Positions 10,896 to 21,040 of a stretch of 64,000 nucleotides of DNA are shown here, piece after piece. The translations under genes and the position numbers were made by a program. The stretch is taken from NCBI RefSeq assembly GCF_018687715.1, contig NC_056765.1, positions 16,691,001-16,755,000 on the forward strand. Direction: 5' to 3'. The notes beneath the pieces were generated by a model. It did no database searches. It was given only the letters and a program-made list of their open reading frames with translations, and had not been told where the DNA came from. Origin of the DNA: Carya illinoinensis (lineage: Eukaryota; Streptophyta; Magnoliopsida; Fagales; Juglandaceae). The stretch's first letter is position 1; every line of letters begins with the position of its first letter.

Positions 10896-11021
10896 TGTGA
10901 CGCCCCCAACTCCCACGTACGGACACATGGAAATCGAGGCGTTGGGATGTGTGACCCATGTTATCATCATCCTGACGCCTCGATTTCCACGTATACGTAC
11001 GTGGGAGTTGGGGGCGTCACA
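10896..11021 (-). repeat. Palindromic 126-bp replacement of the 5' LTR
   Basis: Positions 10,896-10,942 and 10,975-11,021 are inverted copies matching at about 44 of 47 bases, separated by 32 bp. On the minus strand the inner arm is the normal last 47 bp of the LTR next to the primer-binding site. The outer portion is the same terminus turned round, extending through the spacer (about 79 bp). The expected outer end (TGTGATACCCC...) is missing, yet the ATAAT duplication lies immediately outside. Confidence 0.85.
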
Positions 11022-11026
11022 ATAAT

Positions 11027-11450
11027 GTTGCAAGCTAACCTGCCAATTTCATTTTGGGATACTCTTTTAGTTGTTACCTATATTTTGAACCGTTTGCATT
11101 CTAAGTATGTTTTCCTAACTCTATATGAATTATGGAATGGAGCAAATCAAACTTGGAACATTTTCGGCCTTGGGATTCTGAAGGTGATGTTCACACCACT
11201 TCCAATAAATAGGGAAAACTTTGGCTTAGAAAAAATAAGCATGATATCTTTATTAGATATTCAGAGAGCTCAAAGTGCTACATAATTTATGGTGAATATC
11301 TTAACAAAGGAATAACATTCTCCTTGACTGTCACCCTACTTTCATGTCCATGAAGAAGGAGGTTTCCATGTGGCTCTTGGTGGGGAGACGGAAAAGAGAT
11401 CAAGAGTAGAGGGAGGAGAGCAAAAGGTCAAGGGGGAGAGGAATGAGAGG
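11027..11450 (+). pseudogene. Copia integrase, right part after the insertion
   Basis: The sequence resumes the interrupted Copia with MLQANLPISFWDTLLVVTYI, LNRLHSKYV and YELWNGANQ. After a frame change it continues DIFIRYSESSKCYIIYGEYL. These blocks are the end of the integrase core and the conserved segment after it. No RT follows; sequence beyond about 11,450 is not recognisable as Copia. Confidence 0.8.
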
Positions 11451-12780
11451 GTATAAATTGGAAATACATGAAGACGTTAAAGAACACGTACGTACAAATG
11501 CCTCATAATCTCTATTCATTTGCATGTACTGAAACCTCAAATGAATTACGAGTATGATTCAGAAACAGTTCTTAGTGCTTCGTCCTCGCACAAGATGTTA
11601 AAATGTACTTCCTCCTAGATTGGTAATCAAATTAATTAATGAATCCTACTTATAAGTCGGTTTAATTCTCTTGTAAATCAAATCCTATCATATCAAAAGC
11701 ATGTATTCCAGACCTATTTGTTTTATTCATTTAAAAAATCCTTTCGTCTTCCTAATGCTAGGTCAATCTGTTGACGCGAACATGTAAACGAGCCCATATT
11801 TAAGGCTGGGAGAATGTACACAAAACTCTTTCAAACTATCATCCAATTCATCTCAAGTAAACTTAATTTGGAAGTAATATCTACCCATTTGTAACTAAAA
11901 CCTGGAATTAATTCTAAGTTTGATTCGGAAACAGTGCTCTGTCCTTGCACAGGATGCTAGAATGCACTTCCTCTTAGATTGGTAAGCAAATGAACAAGAT
12001 ATTTAATTTTCATAATATTTATCTTATCTCTATGTAATTAAATTATCTATAAGTAGGAAGCAATCTTTGCTATTGAACCAAAATTGAGAATAGCAAAGAT
12101 GTAGCCCTTAAAGTTTCTCTCCCTTATTTTCTCTAGATATTCTTCATTTCAATTTCTTTTACATTTCGTAATTTCTTTCATTACTTGTAAATGAGAAAAA
12201 GAAATAAGGATTATCGATCGTGCTCTGTTCAGATAGAAGCTTTGGACCATATAACGAAATCTTTGTAATGTATGGCAAAAGGAAATAATATAGAAGATCA
12301 TGCCAAGCATGGCCTTGCAATGGGATGAAAACATGAGTGTCAACCGTCAGTTAATGAAATGTAAAGTGGATAGGAGAGTGGTTTAGCACAAGAAGAAGGC
12401 GTGAGTGAAGCTAAAATTTATAATGGAAAGTATTCCTAAAAGACCTCATAAATTCATAGAACACTACAGATCAGAGGCATTCAAAGAGAAGAATGGCAAG
12501 GTTATTTCTCACACTTCTCCCCGACTCCAATTTTTCATTCGGATCTTTCTTTCATTGTTGAAGTTGCAAAGACGAAATCAGTAATAATATGAAAAACTTA
12601 GATCCATATGGTTATGCACTAGTGAAGAGGAATAGCAAGAAATTGATATACTAACTAAACAATGGAGTTGAAAAGAGTAGTAGTGATAACAAAAAACGCT
12701 AAAACCTAAAATCTTAATACATCCAAGTCTTACAAACACACTAAACTCGTGAGGCAATGAAGGAAGTTATGAATCTCTCT
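11451..12780. other. Non-coding stretch with one direct repeat
   Basis: I see no gene. The segment 11,529-11,631 is repeated with divergence at 11,895-11,990, sharing GATTC(A/G)GAAACAG, a TGTCCTTGCAC-like phrase and CTTAGATTGGTAA. The rest is AT-rich. Confidence 0.55.
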
Positions 12781-12788
12781 ATTCTTTT

Positions 12789-13077
12789 ATGTTTGAGGAG
12801 GGGAATTGTGAAAGGACGGTCTTTTCATTGCTACTTATGTTCAGCGAATATCTTGTAGGTGTACCCGAGGTTTTGTCGGTTAGGCCCAACCTGGATTATG
12901 GTTCTGTTAAAAATATATATAGCTCTTCAAGTACTCAATCAAGTACTGTATCAAGCGCACAAACTGAAAGTACTCGGTTGTTTCTTTTGGGGAATGCCAA
13001 ACACTGGCTTGTTCGGATGTCCAAACCGGGAGTTAGAGTCCAAGGCTCAATTGATTAATTATTATGCTCAAGCATGA
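12789..13077 (+). pseudogene. ORRM1-like (MORF-box organelle RNA-editing factor) fragment
   Basis: The reading VPEVLSVRPNLDYGSVK, then NAKHWLVRMSKPGVRV and, after a one-base frame change near 13,040, SKAQLINYYAQ resembles the stretch between the two truncated MORF boxes of ORRM1-type proteins. Those are plastid proteins that help select C-to-U editing sites. The rest of the boxes and the RRM domain are absent. The flanks are intergenic, so this is a dead gene fragment. The assignment rests on remembered similarity and a search would settle it. Confidence 0.55.
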
Positions 13078-13267
13078 CCAATTAGGTGTTCGGGTGGAGT
13101 AAACAAGATTTGAGTTTTTTTTTTTTTCATTTTATTTTACCTTTCCCAACATAGCTTCAATTTGGTATTCTTTAATCACCTTGTTTCCTTTCACCCAGTA
13201 ATAAAGGGGGCACCCATAGTGGCACCCTTCCCCTTCTTTTGGGGTTTTTGAACTAGCTATTACTTCA

Positions 13268-13432
13268 TGAGTAATGCTACTTAATTACAGAGTCCTAAGA
13301 TACGCAAGCTCCACATATTCATTTTGAAAAAAAAGTGATTTACCCATATGGGTTTCATGTTTATTTACTTTTTTCAAATGAACTATGCGAGATTTGCTTA
13401 CTCTAAGACTGCAAATACTATTTTTTTACTTC
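13268..13432. mobile_element. MITE-like element (GAGTAATGCTAC end)
   Basis: The left part (ACAGAGTCCTAAGATACGC) and the reverse complement of the right part (GCAGTCTTAGAGTAAGC) are imperfect inverted repeats flanking an A/T-rich core. The GAGTAATGCTAC start resembles a MITE group I recall as common in Fagales. It is non-coding. Confidence 0.5.
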
Positions 13433-14060
13433 ATAAGCCTTGATGGCTTGCCTTTAATGACCAGTCGGGAGTTCCACTAAAAGAGGCTATTTGTAGCCCT
13501 TCCCCCCTTTGGATGAGCAATTTGCACCATAAACATGATCTCTCTCTCAATGTGTCGCTTCTCTCTAGTTCTGGCACTTAGACTGTGAAATATGTGAGTG
13601 TTGCTTTGGTACTATTACCATGTAGCACACTCCACCATTGATACGGGAGGATTTTGGATGAACAATGACAATAGAGAATCTGTGAAACAACTGTACTAGA
13701 TCTACAATTTGCCAACGAGATAAGATCGCTTCCATTATGTATTCTGATCTAGTATTTCTAACATACCCTGAAAATGAAATAGTAATTTTGTAGAGAGAAG
13801 GATGCTTAGATGTGTGTATATCACGTTTCCTGGCAATCAAATTTTGGTTTTTGTGGTGAGCTTGATGATGAAAGTGCAAGGGAACTAGCTAGTTAGCATT
13901 TTCATTTAATTTATTTTTTCCCACAATTGTCATGTCGATGCATTTTTAGGTTGAGGACAAATGCTTCCAAATTTGTAGGTGTACCGACTATATTATTGTT
14001 CTGCCAGATAAAAATTTTGGATCAGAGAATAAGGATTATGGAGGTTGTCCCTTTGTTTAA

Positions 14061-14303
14061 TGTTGGAGTATATCATCACTTATAGAAAACATGGAATTAA
14101 AGTCTAAAGAAGAAAAGGTCAAGGCAAAAGTAGACAATATACCTTAGTTATTTTCTGTTATCTTGATTTTCAGTATAAATAGATCTAAATACAATGATTA
14201 GTTTACTTAATTCATTCAGTACAATTCCTTTTAGATAGATTACATTCATCATCTTCTCTATTTTCATTTTTTTTTTCATTTCCAGTTATTAAAACTCTCG
14301 ACA
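14061..14303 (+). repeat. Copia relic LTR, copy A
   Basis: It starts TGTTGGAGTATA after TTTAA and ends CTCTCGACA before TGGTATCGAG. It is 243 bp, with a poly-T expansion near 14,268-14,277. Confidence 0.85.
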
Positions 14304-14578
14304 TGGTATCGAGCTCTAATTTCGTGGAAGTCCAAAAAGCAGGCCACAATTAGTTGATCCTTTGCTGAAGCGGAGTATCGAGCTCTTGTAACTACAACAT
14401 GTGAGGTGCAATGGTTAGTCTATGCATTGCAGGACTTGCAGATTAATCTCAAGTTGTTTCACATTCCCTCCCGGCTACAGTTGGCATATATACTCACCAA
14501 GCCACTGGATTCATTGCCTTTTGATCACACTCTCCACAAGATGAACATTCTCATTATTGATGTTCATCTTGAGGGGGG
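14304..14578 (+). pseudogene. Copia RNase H fragment, internal piece 1
   Basis: After TGGTATCGAGC the sequence passes directly into the RNase H region: a block equivalent to SRSFAEAEYRALVTTTCEVQ, then LVYALQDLQINLKLFHIPSR and YILTKPLDSLPF. Everything from gag to the start of RNase H is deleted, and a further deletion removes the part between LQDLQIN and LFHIPS that piece 2 retains. It ends in GAGGGGGGTG, the polypurine tract before LTR B. Confidence 0.8.
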
Positions 14579-14817
14579 TGTTGGAGTATAGCATCGCATA
14601 TAGAAAACATGGAATTAAAGTCCAAAGAAGAAAAGGCCAAGGCAAAAGCAGACAATATACCTTATTTATTTTATGTTATCTTATTTTTAGTATAAATAGA
14701 TGTAAATACAATGATCAGTTTACTTAATTCATTCAGTACAATTCCTTTCAGATAGATTACGTTCATCATCTTTTCTGTTTTCATTTTTTTCATTTCCAGT
14801 TTATGAAACTCTTGACA
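14579..14817 (+). repeat. Copia relic LTR, copy B (shared middle LTR)
   Basis: This is a 239-bp copy with the same ends as A and C. It acts as the 3' LTR of piece 1 and the 5' LTR of piece 2, as expected when two copies recombine. Confidence 0.85.
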
Positions 14818-15251
14818 TGGTATTAGAGACAGGCTTGGCAATGTTTTTGGGCAATTTGCTAATTTCATGGAAGTCCAAAGGCCACAATTAGTCGATCCTC
14901 TGCTGAAGTAGAGTATCGAGCTCTTGCAGCTACAACATGTGAGGTGCAATGGTTAGTCTATGCATTGCAAGACTTGTAGATTAATCATCAACAGCCCACA
15001 ACTCTATACATAGATAGCAAATCAGCAATGTCTATTGCCACCAAATCAGTTCAGTATGAAAGAACTAAGCACATACAAATTGACTGTCACTTGGTTCGAG
15101 AGAAATTGCAAGAGAAGCTTATCAAGCTGTTTTACATTCCTTCTTGGCTACAGTTGGCAGATATACTCACAAAGCCACTGGGTTCATTGCCTTTTCATCA
15201 CACTCTCCACAAGATGAACATTCTCAATATTCATGCTCATCTTGAGAGGGG
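14818..15251 (+). pseudogene. Copia RNase H fragment, internal piece 2
   Basis: This longer piece keeps the end of RNase H: LYIDSKSAMSIATKSVQYER, TKHIQIDCHLVREKLQEK and LADILTKPLGSLPFHHTLHK. The DSKSA block carries a catalytic Asp. A stop falls after LQDL in the N-terminal part. The leader and most of gag-pol are missing, as in piece 1. Confidence 0.8.
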
Positions 15252-15491
15252 TGTTGGAGTATAGCATCGCATATAGAAAACATGGAATTAAAGTCCAAAG
15301 AAGAAACGGCCAAGGCTAAAGTAGAAAATATACCTTAGTTATTTTTTGTTATCTTGATTTTCAATATAAATAGATGTAAGTACAATGATCAGTTTACTTA
15401 ATTCATTCAGTACAATTCCTTTAAGATAGATTAAGTTCATCATCTTCTTTGTTTTCACTTTTTTCATTTCCAGTTTATGAATCTCTTGACA
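15252..15491 (+). repeat. Copia relic LTR, copy C
   Basis: This 240-bp copy ends CTCTTGACA immediately before the TTTAA target duplication. Confidence 0.85.
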
Positions 15492-15671
15492 TTTAATAAA
15501 AATTCTTCCACATCCTTATAATATCTATTTCTAACTCTAATTTAAATGCAGGTGTATTATATCCTGTGTCTTTACTAGCTTAGAACTTCACTTATCTGTT
15601 TTAGCATATATAATTGGATACAGCGATATCTTGATCTTTGAGATCTATTAAATATAAACTAAATTATTTTG

Positions 15672-15673
<2 letters not shown>

Positions 15674-15719
<46 letters not shown>
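15674..15719. repeat. (CT)n microsatellite
   Basis: About 23 CT units in a row occur in intergenic sequence. Confidence 0.95.
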
Positions 15720-15720
<1 letters not shown>

Positions 15721-16600
15721 TGTCAAAAAATTAAATACGGCATCACCGAGTAAGCTTAGCATGTGTATTTATGCCTATGTAATGAAAAATGAGCATTGCA
15801 TGTGATGATACTATCTAAGTAAATTAGTTATACAAATATAAAAATAAACTTTAAAAGTGTTGTTATTTTGAGTTGGATTTTTCCCCGAGGGTTATATTCA
15901 ATGTTGTTGCAGCATGGGGCATCTTATAACAATTTTTTAGAATGGTTATGGAGCTTCGTAGCTGAGAGGAGCCTTAAAATTGCACTATATAATGAACATA
16001 AAAGTTTATTTGTGACGCTGAACAGAATAGCGATTATCCTGCAGGCTAGTTCCAACAGATGATTCACAAGAGAAAAATCGCCCAAAACCAAAGAGAAACG
16101 TCTCTAGGGTTTAACTGAATATTATCAAATCAAGCAATCATGAAAATCAGTCCACAAGCCGGACTGTTATAGTAAAAAATCGTGTTTATCCGAATTTTGC
16201 CAAAAATAGCAAAATCTCAGAAATCACTCCAAATTGAAATTCGAAATAAAATAAGCAATCTGCAAAAAATCCGACCCAAATCGGGTTTAAAATGACTTCC
16301 TAACTGACAAGCGAAATATTACCATAAATAGAAAAGAATAACTAAAACTAATGATTCGGAGGGGAAAATAGCAGAATTTGAGGTCGAAAAGAAGGCACAT
16401 GGAGCCATGCTCATTGTGGATAGCGTGCGCGCCGAAAAGAGCTTTCTGAATTGGGGTCTTATGTGCGATTCTGACACCCGTAGCCAAAGTTATGGCCAAA
16501 AGACTGAAACGCACTCAAAACGGCCCCAATGAGGAACATATCACAATCAATTCCCACCTTTGCGCTGATCTGCCAACTCATGGTATCTCAACGCCATCAA
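15720..16600. other. Unassigned stretch, possible solo LTR on the minus strand
   Basis: From about 16,010 to 16,600 the minus strand reads like the U3/U5 part of a long LTR (GGCCATAACTTTGGCTACGG, an AAACCCTAGAGACG phrase, and an end near GTTCAGCGTCACA). No partner LTR or target duplication was found. An open frame at 15,868-16,062 has no recognisable domain. Confidence 0.3.
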
Positions 16601-16639
16601 GGTACAATCTGACAGCTCAGCATCATCTGTCTCGGATCC

Positions 16640-16870
16640 CCCTGCATCAATTTGTGTGGTGGATCCAGTTCTTTGAGCCAGAGATGATTAGCAAAAGTGA
16701 ATGTTTAGCAGATGTGGTTCTTGAGTTTGCGGCAGAGAATGGCATTACAATGAAATCACACTATGAATTATGGACATATAAAAGTGGATTGCGGTTGATA
16801 CATACATGAAGGCTAGGAAATGATCTTTACCACAAGGAAAAGTCATGGAGCAAGATAGTGAGCTGTCCCT
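16640..16870 (+). pseudogene. Coding-like fragment, not recognised
   Basis: The plus strand has a protein-like stretch: LHQFVWWIQFFEPEMISKSE, then LADVVLEFAAENGITMKSHY, followed by a stop and downstream sequence with less obvious coding character. I do not recognise the family. The composition looks like part of a real exon, not random AT-rich DNA. There is no convincing start, splice site or partner exon nearby. Confidence 0.3.
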
Positions 16871-17559
16871 ACTCTGGAGGAAGTTGACTATAATCACAAG
16901 GAACTTTTTGTTTTTTTAAATTTTATTTTTATTTTTATTGTTATAACAACATGTCAATACAACTTAATTCAAGTATATCTAACGAAATCAAAACTCAAAC
17001 TTACTACATTTCCACTGCCTCTGACCCAAAAAAAAGAAAAACAAATACCCAGTCCCACCCATAAAAAGCCTTTGTAACAATTGACATGCATTAATAAAGA
17101 TCTTAAAGACTTGGCAACTGTAATTTAAAGTAACGCAAACAACTGGGTACAATGAGTGGGGACTCCACTCTCCAGGCATGCATTCAATGGATAAAACCCC
17201 AAACATATCTAATCTCAATCCCAATCCCATTCCCCCCCCAATCCCAATAAAGAACTTGATGTTGTCAAGTGTGAGAAAAATGTGATCCTGAGCATAATAC
17301 AAACTTACTGCTAAGATGTTGTCAATCTCATTCTGTACCTGGCCTCCAGTTTAAACAATCCACCAACTTCCACACAAATTAGGAGTGAGATTGGGATCGC
17401 AAAGATCTACGGCATCCTTCAAGTTGTGGAAACCGTGACATAAAGGGCATTATCATGTCAGGTATGAGGTGGACAGCTAGAAGAGTAGCTGGCAAACTGA
17501 ACATTCAATCGATAGTCATGAACCGTGAGCTCTATATAATGGAAAGTAATTCAGCGTTG
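16871..17559. other. Non-coding stretch
   Basis: No gene, repeat or motif that I can support is visible here. Open frames are short and low in information. Confidence 0.5.
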
Positions 17560-17564
17560 TTTAA

Positions 17565-18441
17565 TGAAATTTCTCAAATATTCTTGTAAAATTACGAAAT
17601 TGTTTATCAATTTTCTTGAACAAATTAGTTAGATCCCAATATTATTATTATTATTAAATGAATAAGATATTTAAAGAAAATAAACAAACTTACATAACAC
17701 AACGATTAGTTACGAAGGGAAACCATTTAAAAAACTCTTTAAAGGTAAAACCCTACAGGGCAACCAAACCCAAGAAAGTCAATCTTATTGTTTGAAAATT
17801 AATTATAAGTAATTCTCAATTACAAGACCTTTGTAACTTGACTTTCTTACTTGTCCAGACAGATGAACTATTTGTCTTCTACCGCAGTAGCAGCCAGAAC
17901 CTCTAGCTATATTCAAACTATTGACTTTCCTCCTGAAACTCCAATGGTTGAAATCCAATCAACGATCTTTCACACTTGAAGTAGGATCACACTCAAAGAG
18001 AGATTACAAATATGAAATTCACTAAATAATTTTTTTACCAAAATATGCAATAGAAAGTGCTCTAGAAAATATATAGATCTGAATCTCTATAGATTCTAAC
18101 CAATAAGATCTCTTAAATAAACAATCTGGAAAGAATTCCAGTTGAAGTAGGATTCTGCTGAGTGAAGATGTCTCCTGACAAATTGCTGACATTTCGTAAT
18201 AACTCTCTTCTACAGTGACTGATTTCTGTTCGGCTTCTGTTATAGATAAATATAGATCCCCATGGACTTGATTTTTACCTAAATGACTTAGCTAAACAAC
18301 CTCTAAGATTTCTAGATAAACTCAATGTTGTTTAGAGATAAAGTCGATAATTATTTTGTATTCATTCAAAAATTGTAAATATAATGATAAGATAAACCTT
18401 ATCATTTAGTCATCTAATCCTAACCAACTTTTGTCTTTACA
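17565..18441 (-). repeat. 3' LTR of the gag-only Copia
   Basis: This 877-bp LTR starts TGTAAAGACAAAAG on the minus strand, next to the polypurine tract, and ends GAGAAATTTCA at the target duplication. It retains about 440 bp that are missing from the 5' copy. Confidence 0.85.
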
Positions 18442-20689
18442 ATCTCCCCCTTTGGCAAATGGTGACAAAATCAACTTAATAAATGTAATATAAAACCTGT
18501 CTAAAACACAAATAACAAACCAAGAACCCGAGTAAAAATTCAAACAAATAATCAAGAATAAAAACTATGTCTAGCAAAAATAAACTTTCTCCCCTTCAAT
18601 ATTATTCAACTCCCCCTCAACAAGTTCATTTAAGCAAGTTCATTAAACTCCTCCTCAATTTCACAATACTAAAATATTTCAACATATTTCAATTTGTTCT
18701 TCCAATACTCCCATTTTTTGTCACGAATCTGACAATACTCATAATAGAATAAATATTATTTATGTGTGCCGAGATGAAAGACATGATGAACAACTTTCAT
18801 GTGTCTCAACTTTTCATGGATTAAATGCACCTGATGTATGAGCATGAATGTATGTCAAACAATGAGCAAATGATTGAGACAAAAAAACAAACACTTGGTA
18901 TGCACTGGGATAAAACTGAACTGTATAATCACATAACGCACCAAAAATCGTTCTCAATACATGCATAAAATCGAACCATATGAGCATATATTTCAGATTT
19001 TAAGATATTCTAGTCCTAACATCCAAACAAAAATCAAAATCTCAATCTCCATATATGTAGGTACCGAAACCTAGAACTGGAAGGAGATAATGATTTGAAT
19101 AAATTCAAAATCTTACCGTGATGGAGAATCTTTAGTCAACAAACTTCGGACCGAGTACTTCTCCCAAGAAAATTGAATGAGACGTGGATGAGATAAGGAG
19201 GGCTAAGGCTTGTGTATAAAGAGTGCCGTGTGTTTAGATGAGTTCCCATGCAAGTTAAGGGGTAATTATGTTGGGAGGTTGGGCTCATCTTTGTGACTGA
19301 AATCACTTAAACCGTGCATGTGCTTTGTGCCTTAGAGTCCCATTGGAACTTATGCCAATAGATCAGAAATCAAGTCCCAGACTTCTACTTTAGAATCACA
19401 AATACCCAATACTGACTTAATCACAAAATATATTTTATATTTTTATCACTTTATTTATTTTATTTTAAATGAAATAATAAAAAAATAAAAAAAATAACTA
19501 AAAGATGAATCTTTTTCTTATATATATATATATAAACAATGAGGAAAATAACATGTTTTGATGCATCTCAATTCAAATGTAGTGTCACTCACAAAACAAA
19601 TTAATTAGAGTACACTCTCTTGTTTGCAACAATCATCATGGATGTTCACTCGTTATAAGATCATTAATGTCAAAGTTCACGTGAGTGTGTGAGTGAGTAA
19701 ACTTATACCATAGCATTTATTATTATTAATATATATATATTTTTTTTGTTCTTCAATATATTTATGGTACTATTATTGAGAGTATTTTCTTCTTATGGAT
19801 ACTTACAAGAGTTCGTTACTCACCTTAAAATTCAAACTTTATGCTAGAGCCTAGATACATAAGTATCTCCTCCAAACACTAGTTTGCACAACCTCCTCCA
19901 TTTTTATATCCAATTTTGTTGCTTATCTTTTTCTACAATGATAAGAGCAACGATTTTTTCTATAAGAACTTAATGAGATAGATCCGTGTAGGGTGTTAGT
20001 CTTTTTCTGCAATAATTTAACACCGACTTTTTTTCTATGGATCAACTCTTTGTGTTTGGCCATGGGAGAACTATTTATTAATGTACTAGGTTCAATTAGT
20101 ATTAGTCAATTCATGGCATGAACTCCCTCTACGATGAGCATCAAGATAAACTTCAATTCTAATATGCATATATATAAGTACCTCACAGTACTTTGTAAAT
20201 AAACTTTGCCAGGATAATCCATAGTGTTAGTATGTACAAAGTATAGAGATGTATATAGGTTCAAGAATTTATTAAGTGAGAACATAAGTTCTCAAATTTT
20301 GACATATTAAGCATGTACTGTCCTTAAAGAAAAATTTTGAACCAAACCAGAAAAAATAGTATATTTTTCTTATTTAAAATAGAAAAACAAAAACATAAAA
20401 GCAAAACAAAAAAAGTAAAATGCACGTCCTAACTAATGCAATAATAAAAAGAATGCAGAAATAAGCAAGGAGTCTTATCAATTAATGTGACATGACATCT
20501 TCTTTGACTACCCACTTTACTTTAAATTTTGGTCTATTCTTTTCATTAACACAACTTTGTATGATCTTTTTTTTTTATTATTTTGAAAGTAAAAATCTGC
20601 TAGTTCATTAAGTTTGAGACTTAATAAGTTGATTTGTTGACTCATATCACAAACTTGATTCTCTAGATTCTTCCCTTTACTTTTTGGGT
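18442..20689. other. Non-coding interior of the gag-only Copia
   Basis: About 2.2 kb of AT-rich sequence, including short (TA)n runs near 19,520 and 19,730, lie where pol would be expected. No pol motif was found. Confidence 0.6.
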
Positions 20690-21040
20690 TTCTTTCACTA
20701 CAATTTTATGCACTTTATTCAAGTTAAAGTAATATGGCTTTATATGACCAACAACACCACAATGATGACAAGTTTGAATAAACTTATTTCAAATCAGCCT
20801 TTTTGAGGTTAATTTTCCATGAGGTTTTCAAAAAATATTTGACTTTGAAGCGACTTTTTTTGGATCATCTACAACTTTTTTTCTTTTACAAAGACAATAC
20901 CTTTAGAGATAGTGGCAGCGGATGATGACATTGTAAGATCTTTGTCTTGGGAAGTTGTATATCCTATGTCAAATCTTTCACAACTCAACTTCCAAAAACT
21001 CAACATCTCATCTAATTTTTCTGTTGTTGTTTTTTTCGTG
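20690..21040 (-). pseudogene. Copia gag C-terminal part with zinc knuckle
   Basis: The minus strand reads TKKTTTEKLDEMLSF and LSCERFDIGYTTSQDKDLTM directly after the inserted solo LTR, then, past stops, a knuckle CHHCGVVGHIKPYYF near 20,730-20,785. The last knuckle Cys is Tyr. It continues the coiled-coil gag segment that lies right of the LTR insertion (23,479-23,662). Confidence 0.7.

Larger units (their letters stand above)
5682..11021 (-). mobile_element. Gag-only Gypsy-type LTR element (TR-GAG-like)
   Basis: This element lies on the minus strand between two copies of ATAAT (5,677-5,681 and 11,022-11,026), a clear 5-bp target duplication. It has a primer-binding site at 10,860-10,895, a broken gag at 9,274-10,364, about 1.45 kb of non-coding DNA, a polypurine tract at 7,805-7,818 and a 2.1-kb 3' LTR. 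No protease, RT, RNase H or integrase is present, so it must have been mobilised in trans. Both outer ends carry the same LTR terminus, because the 5' LTR has been replaced by a short palindrome. Confidence 0.85.
14061..15491 (+). mobile_element. Compact Copia relic with three LTRs
   Basis: Three similar LTRs (14,061-14,303; 14,579-14,817; 15,252-15,491; about 240 bp each, TGTTGGAGTAT...TTGACA) alternate with two short internal pieces. Each piece has a primer-binding-site-like TGGTAT(C/T) start joined straight to the RNase H end of pol. TTTAA flanks the whole (14,056-14,060 and 15,492-15,496), so it behaves as one insertion that was rearranged by recombination between copies. Confidence 0.88.

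Noticed and set aside
10896..11021. The palindrome considered as a rho-independent terminator or a hairpin RNA gene
   Set aside because: It is explained fully by an inverted copy of the LTR end next to a primer-binding site. Bacterial terminators do not apply, and nothing suggests a miRNA precursor.
15868..16062. 64-codon plus-strand frame considered as a gene
   Set aside because: Short, without a domain, and it runs into LTR-like sequence.
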